Assembly: GCA_003168235.1 (NCBI GenBank)
Contig: PMSZ01000134.1
Span: 170-8,670, forward strand
Source of the DNA: Acidobacteriaceae bacterium
GTDB taxonomy: Bacteria > Acidobacteriota > Terriglobia > Terriglobales > Acidobacteriaceae
Length of the DNA stretch: 8,501 nt
Direction: 5' to 3'
Below are positions 1 through 6,022 of the stretch, piece after piece. The translations under genes were made by a program, and so were the position numbers. Each line of letters opens with the position of its first letter. The stretch's first letter is position 1. The notes beneath the pieces are model-generated. The model had not been told where the DNA came from. It saw nothing but the letters and a program-made list of their open reading frames with translations, and did not search any database.

Positions 1-1134
1 ACGATCGTATTCTTCGTCAGTCTTGTCATCCTCACCGCCGGCATCTCCGCTGGCCATTCCTGGAAGCTTGACGAGTTTCTCTACGTCAGCGCCGCCCGCG
101 CTTTCATCGCCGGCGCACCATCTCCCAACATCGAGCATCCGCCCTTCGCCAAATACCTGATCGCGCTCTCCATCAAGATCTTCGGCGACAATCCTCTCGG
201 ATACAGGTTCTTCTCCGGCATGGCCGGAGCGCTCGCGGCTCTCTCTGCCTTCGGGATCGCCCTGCACCTGACGCGCACCCTGCACAGCGCCTACGTCGCG
301 TGGTTGCTCATGCTGGCAAACGGCTTCCTGTTCGTCGAGAGCCGCTCCGCCAACTTGATCATCTTTCAGACTGCTTTCGAAGCCGCAGGAGTCTGGGCAT
401 TCCTGGTCGCGCTCGAAGTCGCGCTCGAAAAAGACTCTCCGAGCTGCTCTGACTCGAGATGCTCCGCCGGGAGCTGGTTTGCCTGGAGCGGCATACTCCT
501 CGGTCTTTCCGTCGCCTCCCGCTGGTGCGGCCTACCCACCTTGGTCGTGTGCGGCATCTACACGCTGCTTCGCTATCGCGGTATAAGCAAGGATGGCGCA
601 ACCAGAATTGGCTCAATCCGAGATTTCCTGCTGCTCGCCACGTCTTCCCTCGCCGCCTACATCGCAAGCTGGGTCCCACTGCTGGTGCGCGAGCGCCGGA
701 ACCTGGCCTATCTCGTCCGGGCCAACCTTTACATCCTCGTCTCCCACGCTCAGTATCGCCAGCGCATGATCGATGCCCGCGCCAGCGACCCTTGGTGGGC
801 CTGGATGTTCCGCTTCGAACAGCACGACAGCCTGTCGCAGTTGCTCGCGAATCCCGTCATCGCCAGTTTAGGACTGCTTGCCTTAGTCGCCCTCCTGTGG
901 CAGCGGAAACCGCTTCTGCCCGCTCTTTATGCGCTACACATGTTGCAGTGGGCGCTGGCGCACTCGCTGCCGCAGTACTATTACTACTATCTGGATTCCT
1001 TCACCTGGCTGACCATCGCCCTCGCCGTCGCCATGCAAGGAATCTCCTTTAAGCGCGTGCGCCTGGATGTTGTAGTAACCACCTGCGCCATTGCATCCGC
1101 AATCTGGCCTGTCTGGGCCGCCCTCCGGCGTTAA
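1..1134 (+). CDS. GT39/PMT-type membrane glycosyltransferase, 3' part (5' end outside window)
   Basis: The frame is open from base 1 to a TAA at 1132-1134, giving 377 residues with no start, so the N-terminus lies outside the window. Residues 24-25 of the visible peptide are an Asp-Glu pair (WKLDEF). A HPPFAKYLIAL stretch follows at about 46-56 and FGDNPLGYR at about 61-69. This order matches the first loop of the GT39/PMT (protein mannosyltransferase, ArnT-like) family, where the acidic pair is catalytic and the sugar comes from a polyprenyl-phosphate donor. The rest is a chain of hydrophobic segments broken by short basic loops, as in an inner-membrane GT-C enzyme. The first in-frame ATG (position 220) lies after these motifs, so starting there would remove the active site. 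The acceptor and sugar cannot be told from sequence. Family is fairly sure, substrate unknown. Confidence 0.8.
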   Translation, partial: TIVFFVSLVILTAGISAGHSWKLDEFLYVSAARAFIAGAPSPNIEHPPFAKYLIALSIKIFGDNPLGYRFFSGMAGALAALSAFGIALHLTRTLHSAYVAWLLMLANGFLFVESRSANLIIFQTAFEAAGVWAFLVALEVALEKDSPSCSDSRCSAGSWFAWSGILLGLSVASRWCGLPTLVVCGIYTLLRYRGISKDGATRIGSIRDFLLLATSSLAAYIASWVPLLVRERRNLAYLVRANLYILVSHAQYRQRMIDARASDPWWAWMFRFEQHDSLSQLLANPVIASLGLLALVALLWQRKPLLPALYALHMLQWALAHSLPQYYYYYLDSFTWLTIALAVAMQGISFKRVRLDVVVTTCAIASAIWPVWAALRR

Positions 1135-1318
1135 CCCGCCGCTAGTCCGAAGAAAGACCCGAATTCGCGCCCGATCTTGGCGTAGCGCTTTTACGGCTGC
1201 GGTCGCTGGTTCATTTTCCGAGTCCGTTCCAGTGCAGTTCTCGCGGCACTATTACCAGCGTTATACGAATCAGCTGCGGGTTCTGGTTTGAACTAGGCAT
1301 CAGGCATAGGCTGGAACC

Positions 1319-2554
1319 GTGCCATCTCTCTCTAAGCCTGACCATGAACTGACACTCTCTCTGGGCACGCTGCGAGATGTCCCCATCATGGTTCCAGTCC
1401 TTTTCGCGCTGGCCGCGTTCCTGGCAGGGTACGCAGCAAGTGAATATTCCGCCAGGGTTGCTGGCCTTTTCGCGCAACGGGGAGAAGGCATTTACTGTGT
1501 TCAAAACTGCCAGGGTGCGTACGAATCGTGGTACCGCCACAACCAGGAAGCAACAAAGTCTGTCAGCCCTGCGCGCCGAATTGCACTATTCGGTTTTCCG
1601 ACCGCCATGACGCTGGCCACCATCCTCGCCATGAGCCTGGGATTGTTGCCTGGCGTCCGCGTTCCCCGACTCTTTCCTGGTATCGGGCTTCTTTTCGGCG
1701 GCATCGTAGCCACCGCCGTGCTGGGAATGCTTTCGTTTGTCTTCAGCATGTCTAAGATTTTCTTACCTCTGGGGCTCACTTTTGGTCTGCTCGCGGTTGC
1801 GGTCTATCCTTATTCGCTGGTATTGGCTCGCGCCGTCCTGACAGGGAGAGACGCAAGCCCTCGAGGCGAGAGTGGCCGTGTCTTCTTGGCCTTGTTCCTC
1901 GCCATCCCTCTCGGTGTGATTGTTGGGGTGATGCTGCACTGGTTCTTCCCGCCCTTCACCTTGATCTACGGCATCCAGGTGGTGTTAGGAGCGCTTTTTG
2001 GAGCTTCACTAGCCCTGCCACGGGTTTCACCGCAACTGCTGCCTGTCCCCGTTCGCATCTTGCCAACCGAGCGCAGGACGATTGAGCGACTCGTCCTCGC
2101 TCTCGGAGCACTGATCGCGGTCAGCGCCATCACCCTGTTCCAGCGCGCGTCTCGCCCGTTGGTTCCGCTCGACTCCACACAGGGGTTACTAGCCCCGTTC
2201 ATCCTTACTCAGCTGCCGTTCGTTATTTTGATTTGCGTTTTGCTAAAACAGCCCGGACGCCGCGCCTTCACGTTCTTGATTGCCATGCTGGCCTCCAGCA
2301 TCGTCGTGACCTTCTTCGAGCCCATGGTCATCCTTTCCTACCGTCAGATTTACGCCGACCACCGCATCGGACTCATCTGGCCCTTTTTTTCAGGATCGAT
2401 TTACGCCGCTACGAGCGTTTTGGCGTATCGGGTAATCGAGAAAACCAGACTCCGACCCAAGCCCTCGCACGCCCTACTCGGAACGATCGGCATGTTTTCT
2501 TATTTCCTCGTCATCCAGCAGATCACGCCAAATTTCCAAAGCTTCTGGAGATAA
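1319..2554 (+). CDS. Orphan multi-pass membrane protein
   Basis: This 411-residue protein does not match a family I recognise. It has about eleven hydrophobic segments, roughly at residues 24-42, 88-111, 119-143, 146-170, 187-210, 213-233, 256-275, 291-309, 316-340, 350-370 and 384-402, so it is an integral inner-membrane protein. The first loop carries a Cys-x3-Cys pair (C60, C64) and the loop between segments 6 and 7 is basic. The start is uncertain. The longest frame begins with GTG at 1319 with no good ribosome site. An in-frame ATG at 1388 begins directly at the first membrane segment and has only a weak GAGA upstream. It stands alone, 184 bases after the glycosyltransferase and 444 bases before the SYLF gene. 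Coding is supported by frame length and the regular alternation of hydrophobic segments with charged loops. No function is assigned. Confidence 0.7.
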   Translation: MPSLSKPDHELTLSLGTLRDVPIMVPVLFALAAFLAGYAASEYSARVAGLFAQRGEGIYCVQNCQGAYESWYRHNQEATKSVSPARRIALFGFPTAMTLATILAMSLGLLPGVRVPRLFPGIGLLFGGIVATAVLGMLSFVFSMSKIFLPLGLTFGLLAVAVYPYSLVLARAVLTGRDASPRGESGRVFLALFLAIPLGVIVGVMLHWFFPPFTLIYGIQVVLGALFGASLALPRVSPQLLPVPVRILPTERRTIERLVLALGALIAVSAITLFQRASRPLVPLDSTQGLLAPFILTQLPFVILICVLLKQPGRRAFTFLIAMLASSIVVTFFEPMVILSYRQIYADHRIGLIWPFFSGSIYAATSVLAYRVIEKTRLRPKPSHALLGTIGMFSYFLVIQQITPNFQSFWR

Positions 2555-2731
2555 CGGTGACGACGCTACCCATGCGAATTGGTAGCTCTTTTGATCAGGC
2601 GCCATTACTCCACGCGCTCCGAGAAGCTTTATCCACACCCTTCGGTTACCAACGTACAGTGACCCTCGTAATCTTGTCCGCTTTTCCCACCTGCCCCATA
2701 CTCGCTTCACCTACCACAGAACCTGGGAGAC

Positions 2732-2781
2732 GGGGTTGGAAACGGAGATTAGGGTCGCCGATTTCAGCCCCGCATTTTTTT
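2732..2781 (+). terminator. Possible intrinsic terminator
   Basis: GGGGTTGGAA (2732-2741) can pair with TTTCAGCCCC (2762-2771) as a 10-bp RNA stem with two G-U pairs. A CGG/CCG pairing inside the loop can extend it. Three bases later comes a run of seven T (2775-2781). The run and stem are in the right order for + strand transcription leaving the membrane protein gene about 180 bases upstream. The loop is large, so this is only a candidate. Confidence 0.4.
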
Positions 2782-2949
2782 GCCCCAGCGATTCCCGATC
2801 CACTTCCCTCTACCGCAAATTCCAACCGATTTCTCCTTGCGTCCTGAGCGGCCTTTTCTTAGCCCTTTGCGGCTAAGCTTCCGGCCTCTTCCGCAAACCC
2901 GACTCACCCTGGTCACCCCGGTATCCCCCGTCCGAATCCCCGCATCGAA

Positions 2950-2955
2950 TACAAT
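2950..2955 (+). promoter_or_regulatory. Possible -10 box of the SYLF gene
   Basis: TACAAT matches the sigma-70 -10 consensus at five of six bases and lies 43 bases before the ATG. I see no good -35 box about 17 bases upstream, so the call is weak. Similar A/T-rich hexamers precede other genes in the window. Confidence 0.25.
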
Positions 2956-2986
2956 TAAGACACATAAATCCATACTCCTAGCTCCC

Positions 2987-2994
2987 AGGTGAGG
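2987..2994 (+). promoter_or_regulatory. Ribosome binding site of the SYLF gene
   Basis: AGGTGAGG lies just before the ATG at 2999. Its GAGG core is four bases from the start and its first AGG nine bases away. It is the clearest Shine-Dalgarno site in the window and fixes this start. Confidence 0.6.
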
Positions 2995-2998
2995 TGTA

Positions 2999-3718
2999 AT
3001 GCGCAATTCCCTAGTTCTTTTGCTGCTCTTTTGTTTCCTGATGTGTTTCCAGACGACGATCCTTTCCGCTACCACTGACGAAGACACCAAAACCGCCGAC
3101 GTCACCAAGGCTTCCGGACGCGTCGACGCAGCCGGCACCGTGCTCGACGAAATTCAGGCCGCTCCCGATAAGGGCATTCCGCAAGAAGTGCTCGGATCGG
3201 CCGAGTGCGTCGCCGTCGTCCCCTCGCTGCTCAACGGAGGATTCGTCTTCGGTGCCCGCTACGGCAGAGGTGTCGCCAGTTGCCGCACTCCCAAGGGATG
3301 GAGCGCGCCCGCCTTCTTCACCATCGGCGGTGGCAGTTTCGGCTTGCAGATCGGCGCCCAGGCGACCGACGTCATCATGCTCATCATGAACAAAGGCGGC
3401 ATGGACCACCTGCTCGCCAGCCAGTTCAAACTTGGAGCCGATGCCAGCGTCGCCGCGGGCCCGGTTGGCCGCCACGCTGCTGCCGATACCGATTGGAAAA
3501 TGCGTGCCCAGGTCCTGACCTACTCTCGTTCCCGCGGACTCTTCGCCGGTCTCGAACTTTCCGGCGCCGTCATCAAGCAGGACAAGAGCAGCACTCGCGA
3601 CTTTTACGGCCGCATGGTGCCCTTCAAGACGTCTCTTAAAGGAGACATCGACGCTCCCAAAGAGGCTTACCCCTTCTTGAGCACGCTGGCGAAATGGGCG
3701 CAGGAAGCGGCAAAATAG
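2999..3718 (+). CDS. Secreted SYLF (Ysc84/DUF500) domain protein
   Basis: The 239-residue product starts with a signal peptide. It has a basic MRN, a Leu/Phe-rich core to about residue 21, and probable cleavage after LSA at 24. Cysteines 12 and 16 do not form a proper lipobox. From about residue 46 to the end it follows the SYLF domain. It has the VLDEI start, a Val-rich strand with GGFVFGARYGRG, a Gly-rich FFTIGGGSFGLQIGAQATD stretch near residues 102-120, an aliphatic IIMLIMNK strand, and the hallmark SRSRGLFAGLELSG near 178-191. SYLF proteins bind phosphoinositides in eukaryotes. Bacterial secreted forms are known as conserved periplasmic or envelope proteins of unclear role, probably lipid-binding. 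The start is set by the strong ribosome site. The gene appears to be its own transcription unit, with a large hairpin after it. Family is firm; cellular role is not known. Confidence 0.9.
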   Translation: MRNSLVLLLLFCFLMCFQTTILSATTDEDTKTADVTKASGRVDAAGTVLDEIQAAPDKGIPQEVLGSAECVAVVPSLLNGGFVFGARYGRGVASCRTPKGWSAPAFFTIGGGSFGLQIGAQATDVIMLIMNKGGMDHLLASQFKLGADASVAAGPVGRHAAADTDWKMRAQVLTYSRSRGLFAGLELSGAVIKQDKSSTRDFYGRMVPFKTSLKGDIDAPKEAYPFLSTLAKWAQEAAK

Positions 3719-3721
3719 TAA

Positions 3722-3801
3722 AGTTCTCAGTTCCCGTTTCTCAGTTCTCGGTAGGTTCGTGAAAGCTTTTACTGAGAACTGACAGCTGAGAACTGAGAAC
3801 T
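3722..3801. repeat. Inverted heptamer array forming a long hairpin
   Basis: Left arm 3722-3753 is four AGTTCTC-like heptamers plus GGTA. Right arm 3770-3801 is T followed by four ACTGAGA-like heptamers and ACT. The 32-base arms pair at 26 positions, including runs of 12 and 8, around a 16-base loop. The hairpin fills nearly the whole gap between the SYLF stop and the acyltransferase start. It could end transcription or shape translation, but there is no T tract after it. Confidence 0.75.
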
Positions 3802-3807
3802 CCTTCA

Positions 3808-4719
3808 TTGCGCGAACGCCTCGAATACGCTCTAGTCTGGCCCTTCATAAAAATTATTGGCCTGCTCCCCCGTCCCTTGGCGCGCGCCATCGGCATCACC
3901 CTCGGCCTCGCTGTCTATACACTTCACGGACGCCTCCGCCGCGTCGGCCTGCGTAACCTCGCTCTAGCCTTCCCCGAAATGCCGGAGCGTGAGCGCCGCC
4001 GCATCCTGCGCGGCGAATTCATCTCTCTCGGACGCCAGCTCGCCGAAGTCTGCCTCTTCCCTCGTTACACCCGCGAAAATTCCTCCCGCATCGTCGTCTA
4101 TGAAGGATTCGAAAATTTCGAGCGCGCCTACGCCCGCGGCAAAGGCGTCCTCTTTCTCACCGCACACCTCGGCGCCTGGGAACTCTCCGCCTTCGCCCAT
4201 TCTCTCAACGGCCATCCCCTCTCGATCGTCATGCGCTCACTCGACAATCCCTACATCGACGCCCTTCTCCAGCAATATCGCACCGTGCACGGCAACCGCA
4301 CCGTCGACAAAGACGATTTCGTTCGCGGACTGCTCTCCGCCATGCGCGCCGGCGAAACCGTCGGCATTCTCATGGATACCAACATGACTCCTCCACAAGG
4401 CGTCTTCGTCGATTTCTTCGGAATCCCCGCCTGCACCGCCAGTGGTCTCGCCCGCATCGCCCTCCGCACCGATGCCGCCGTCGTCCCCGGATTCACCGTG
4501 TGGGATTCCAACCTCCGCAAATACATTCTGCGCTTCGAGCCCGCCGTCGAGTTAATTCGCACCCGCAACAATAAGAATGACAATGAAGCCGACGTAATCG
4601 CCAATACCGCAAAATTCACCAAAGTCCTCGAGGACGTCATCCGCCGCTATCCCGACCAGTGGCTCTGGGTCCACCGCCGCTGGAAGACCCGCCCGCCCGG
4701 CGAACCGCCACTGTACTAG
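3808..4719 (+). CDS. LpxL/HtrB-like lipid A (lysophospholipid) acyltransferase
   Basis: This 303-residue protein has the usual length of the LpxL/HtrB/LpxM family, which transfers a secondary acyl chain onto lipid A at the inner face of the inner membrane. Residues 8-37 are a hydrophobic anchor followed by basic residues. The catalytic H-x4-E box is H120-LGAW-E125 within LFLTAHLGAWEL. Further family signatures are MRSLDNPYID (142-151), GILMDTNM (186-193), GVFVDFFGIPACTASG (198-213) and the C-terminal QWLWVHRRWKTRP (284-296). Where many family members have Asp-Gln after GxLxD, this one has D190-T191. The start is TTG at 3808. A stop in the same frame at 3787-3789 leaves only TTG, or a poor CTG at 3793. 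No clear Shine-Dalgarno is present, and the start lies six bases after a hairpin arm. The chain length and exact acceptor cannot be read. The broken lpxD follows, a shared pathway. Confidence 0.88.
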   Translation: MRERLEYALVWPFIKIIGLLPRPLARAIGITLGLAVYTLHGRLRRVGLRNLALAFPEMPERERRRILRGEFISLGRQLAEVCLFPRYTRENSSRIVVYEGFENFERAYARGKGVLFLTAHLGAWELSAFAHSLNGHPLSIVMRSLDNPYIDALLQQYRTVHGNRTVDKDDFVRGLLSAMRAGETVGILMDTNMTPPQGVFVDFFGIPACTASGLARIALRTDAAVVPGFTVWDSNLRKYILRFEPAVELIRTRNNKNDNEADVIANTAKFTKVLEDVIRRYPDQWLWVHRRWKTRPPGEPPLY

Positions 4720-4731
4720 CAGCTCGTGTGG

Positions 4732-4754
4732 CGCGGGCGCCCTCGCCCGCGTTT
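4732..4754 (+). terminator. GC-rich hairpin after the acyltransferase gene
   Basis: CGCGGGCG (4732-4739) and CGCCCGCG (4744-4751) form a perfect 8-bp stem with a CCCT loop, followed by only three T. It starts 12 bases after the stop codon, so it may stop transcription. The short T run also allows it to be a dispersed palindromic repeat. Confidence 0.45.
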
Positions 4755-4769
4755 CCGCCAGAAACTCAA

Positions 4770-4853
4770 GGTGTTGGGTGTTGGGGCGTTGGGCGTTGGG
4801 GTGTTGGGTGTTGGGTGTTGGGTACTGAGTACTGGATACTGTCTACTGAGTAC
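4770..4853. repeat. Heptamer tandem array (TGTTGGG then ACTGNNT)
   Basis: From 4772 to 4822 there are seven TGTTGGG or CGTTGGG units, with two single-G insertions. From 4824 to 4853 there are four ACTGNNT units plus AC. Both halves keep a 7-base period. The first half has seven runs of three or more G on the + strand separated by four-base loops, which fits the G-quadruplex pattern. The array ends 16 bases before the lpxD start. Confidence 0.8.
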
Positions 4854-4861
4854 GCGACAAT
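4833..4861 (+). promoter_or_regulatory. Possible promoter of lpxD
   Basis: TGGATA (4833-4838) and GACAAT (4856-4861) are separated by 17 bases and match the sigma-70 boxes at four of six and four to five of six positions. The predicted start of transcription would fall at or just before the ATG at 4870, so the message would be almost leaderless. That agrees with the absence of a Shine-Dalgarno site. The -35 box lies inside the heptamer array. Confidence 0.25.
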
Positions 4862-4869
4862 AGACACCC

Positions 4870-5916
4870 ATGAAGCAAACCCTGCGCGATCTAGCCGAAA
4901 AACTCGGCTGCCATCTCCTCGGAGATGCCTCCATCACCGTCACCACCGTCTCCAGCCTGCAATCCGCCACCAGCGAGAGCGTCGTCTTCGTCGAAGACCC
5001 TCAATATCTCGACGCCGCGCTCCACTCGCCCGCCGCCGCCGTCATCGTCGGAGATTTCGCCGCCGGAAACTTCGCAGCCAGCGCCACCAAGCCCATCCTG
5101 ATTTCCCCCCAGCCGCGCCTGACCTTCGCCCGCGCCGCAAAATTGCTACGTGGACATCCGCCGATGCTCGGCATCCATCCTTCCGCCATCGTTCCCGCCT
5201 CCGCCAAACTCGGCAACAGCGTCTCCATCGGAGCCCGCGCCATTCTCGGCGAACACGCCACCATCGGCGACGAAACCATCGTCGGCCCCGGCTCCATCAT
5301 CGGCAGCGAGACCGGCCCCGTCGTAAGAATTGGCATGCATTGCCGCATCGACGCCAACGTCACTATCTATCCCGGCACCACCATCGGCGACCGCGTCGTC
5401 GTCCAGGCCGGAGCAGTGCTCGGCAGCGAAGGCTTCGGCTACGTCCGCGACTCTCAAACCGGACACTAAGAACAATTCCCCCAAATCGGACGCCTCGTCA
5501 TCGAAGACGACGTAGAAATCGGAGCCAACTCCACCGTCGATCGTGGAGCCTTGGACGAGACCCGCATCAGCCGCGGCACAAAAATCGATAACCTCGTTCA
5601 CATCGGCCACAACGTCCACATCGGCCAGAACGTAATCATCGCCGCCCAAACCGGCCTCTCCGGCAGCGCCACCGTCGAAGAGAATGTCATCATCGGAGGC
5701 CAGGTCGGTATCGCCGATCACGTCCGCATCGAAGCGGGCGCAATTCTAGGCGCGCAAAGCGGCATCCCCACAAAAAAAGTGATTCGCGGCAAAGGCGTCG
5801 TCTTCTGGGGAACCCCCGCACGCCCCATCCGGGAGTATCTTAAAGAATTAGCGTTCCTCTCACGTTCGGCAAAGTCGCGGTCAGCAAAGTCGCAGCTAGC
5901 AAAGAAAGAAGAATAG
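4870..5916 (+). pseudogene. lpxD: lpxD with an in-frame nonsense codon (UDP-3-O-acylglucosamine N-acyltransferase)
   Basis: LpxD adds the N-linked 3-hydroxyacyl chain from acyl-ACP to UDP-3-O-acylglucosamine in lipid A synthesis, acting as a cytoplasmic trimer. Residues 1-95 form the uridine-binding N-domain. Hexapeptide repeats of the left-handed beta helix start near 103, followed by the GSEGFGYVRD signature (185-194). Codon 200 (5467-5469) is TAA. The same frame then continues with the family sequence EQFPQIGRLVIEDDVEIGAN and DRGALDETRI, then IDNLVHIGHNV with the catalytic His at codon 247, ending at TAG 5914-5916. Read through, the product would be 348 residues, a normal LpxD length. The position normally suits Tyr, so one base change (TAC or TAT to TAA) explains it. 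The 199-residue fragment lacks the catalytic His. A TTG at 5551 is a poor restart. It may be a real pseudogene, a spare copy (no fabZ/lpxA/lpxB alongside), or a sequencing error. Confidence 0.88.
5866..5910 (+). repeat. 15-bp imperfect tandem repeat at the 3' end of lpxD
   Basis: Three units, at 5866-5880, 5881-5895 and 5896-5910, share a [T/A]CGGCAAAGTCGC-like core. They encode the terminal Ser/Ala/Lys-rich tail (SAKSRSAKSQLAKK) beyond the usual LpxD fold. The third unit has drifted. Confidence 0.6.
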
Positions 5917-5931
5917 ATAGTAAAGATAGAG

Positions 5932-6022
5932 CGAAGCTCGATAACCCATGCGCGCCCCTTGTCCAGCATCGATGATCCCAGCCTCGATAATCCCAGCTTC
6001 GATAACCCTAGCCCTGACGATC
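5932..6022 (+). repeat. 15-bp tandem repeat overlapping the hydrolase signal peptide
   Basis: Units CCAGCATCGATGATC (5963-5977), CCAGCCTCGATAATC (5978-5992), CCAGCTTCGATAACC (5993-6007) and CTAGCCCTGACGATC (6008-6022) run head to tail. A related copy, CGAAGCTCGATAACC (5932-5946), sits just before the ATG. In frame they encode SMIPA, SIIPA, SITLA and LTILA-like pentapeptides. Confidence 0.7.

Larger units (their letters stand above)
2555..2998. other. 444-base intergenic spacer
   Basis: I see no convincing gene here. The open frames crossing it are mixtures of Pro, Arg and Ser without domain motifs, and they overlap the ends of the neighbouring genes. It holds a likely terminator at 2732-2781. 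It also holds a 7-bp hairpin, CTTAGCC (2858-2864) and GGCTAAG (2871-2877) around a 6-base loop, with no T tract after it. At the right edge are a -10-like TACAAT and a good ribosome binding site for the SYLF gene. Confidence 0.5.

Noticed and set aside
2233..2847. Plus-strand open frame of 204 codons into the 444-base spacer
   Set aside because: Its first half is a shifted frame of the membrane protein, and its second half is Pro/Arg/Ser-rich with no motif or ribosome site.
3011..3808. Long minus-strand open frame (265 codons) across the SYLF gene
   Set aside because: It is the antisense of a well-supported SYLF gene, is rich in Gly, Ala and Asp without domain motifs, and starts inside the heptamer hairpin.
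4770..4853. CRISPR array
   Set aside because: The units are seven bases long with no spacers and no cas genes.
5467..5469. Recoding of the lpxD stop as an amino acid
   Set aside because: TAA is not a known site for selenocysteine or pyrrolysine, and no special downstream structure is apparent.
4659..5591. Plus-strand open frame of 310 codons across the start of lpxD
   Set aside because: Its product is mostly Arg and His in long runs, and it is the shifted frame of lpxD plus a translation of the heptamer array.
5146..5721. Minus-strand open frame of 191 codons inside lpxD
   Set aside because: Its Asp/Gly/Ala/Val composition is the antisense image of hexapeptide repeats. It spans the nonsense codon but shows no family motif.
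5551..5916. Separate gene made by restart at TTG 5551 after the lpxD stop
   Set aside because: The TTG encodes a conserved Leu of the DRGALDETRI motif, and GGAG lies only two bases before it. A 121-residue piece would lack the N-domain and part of the helix.
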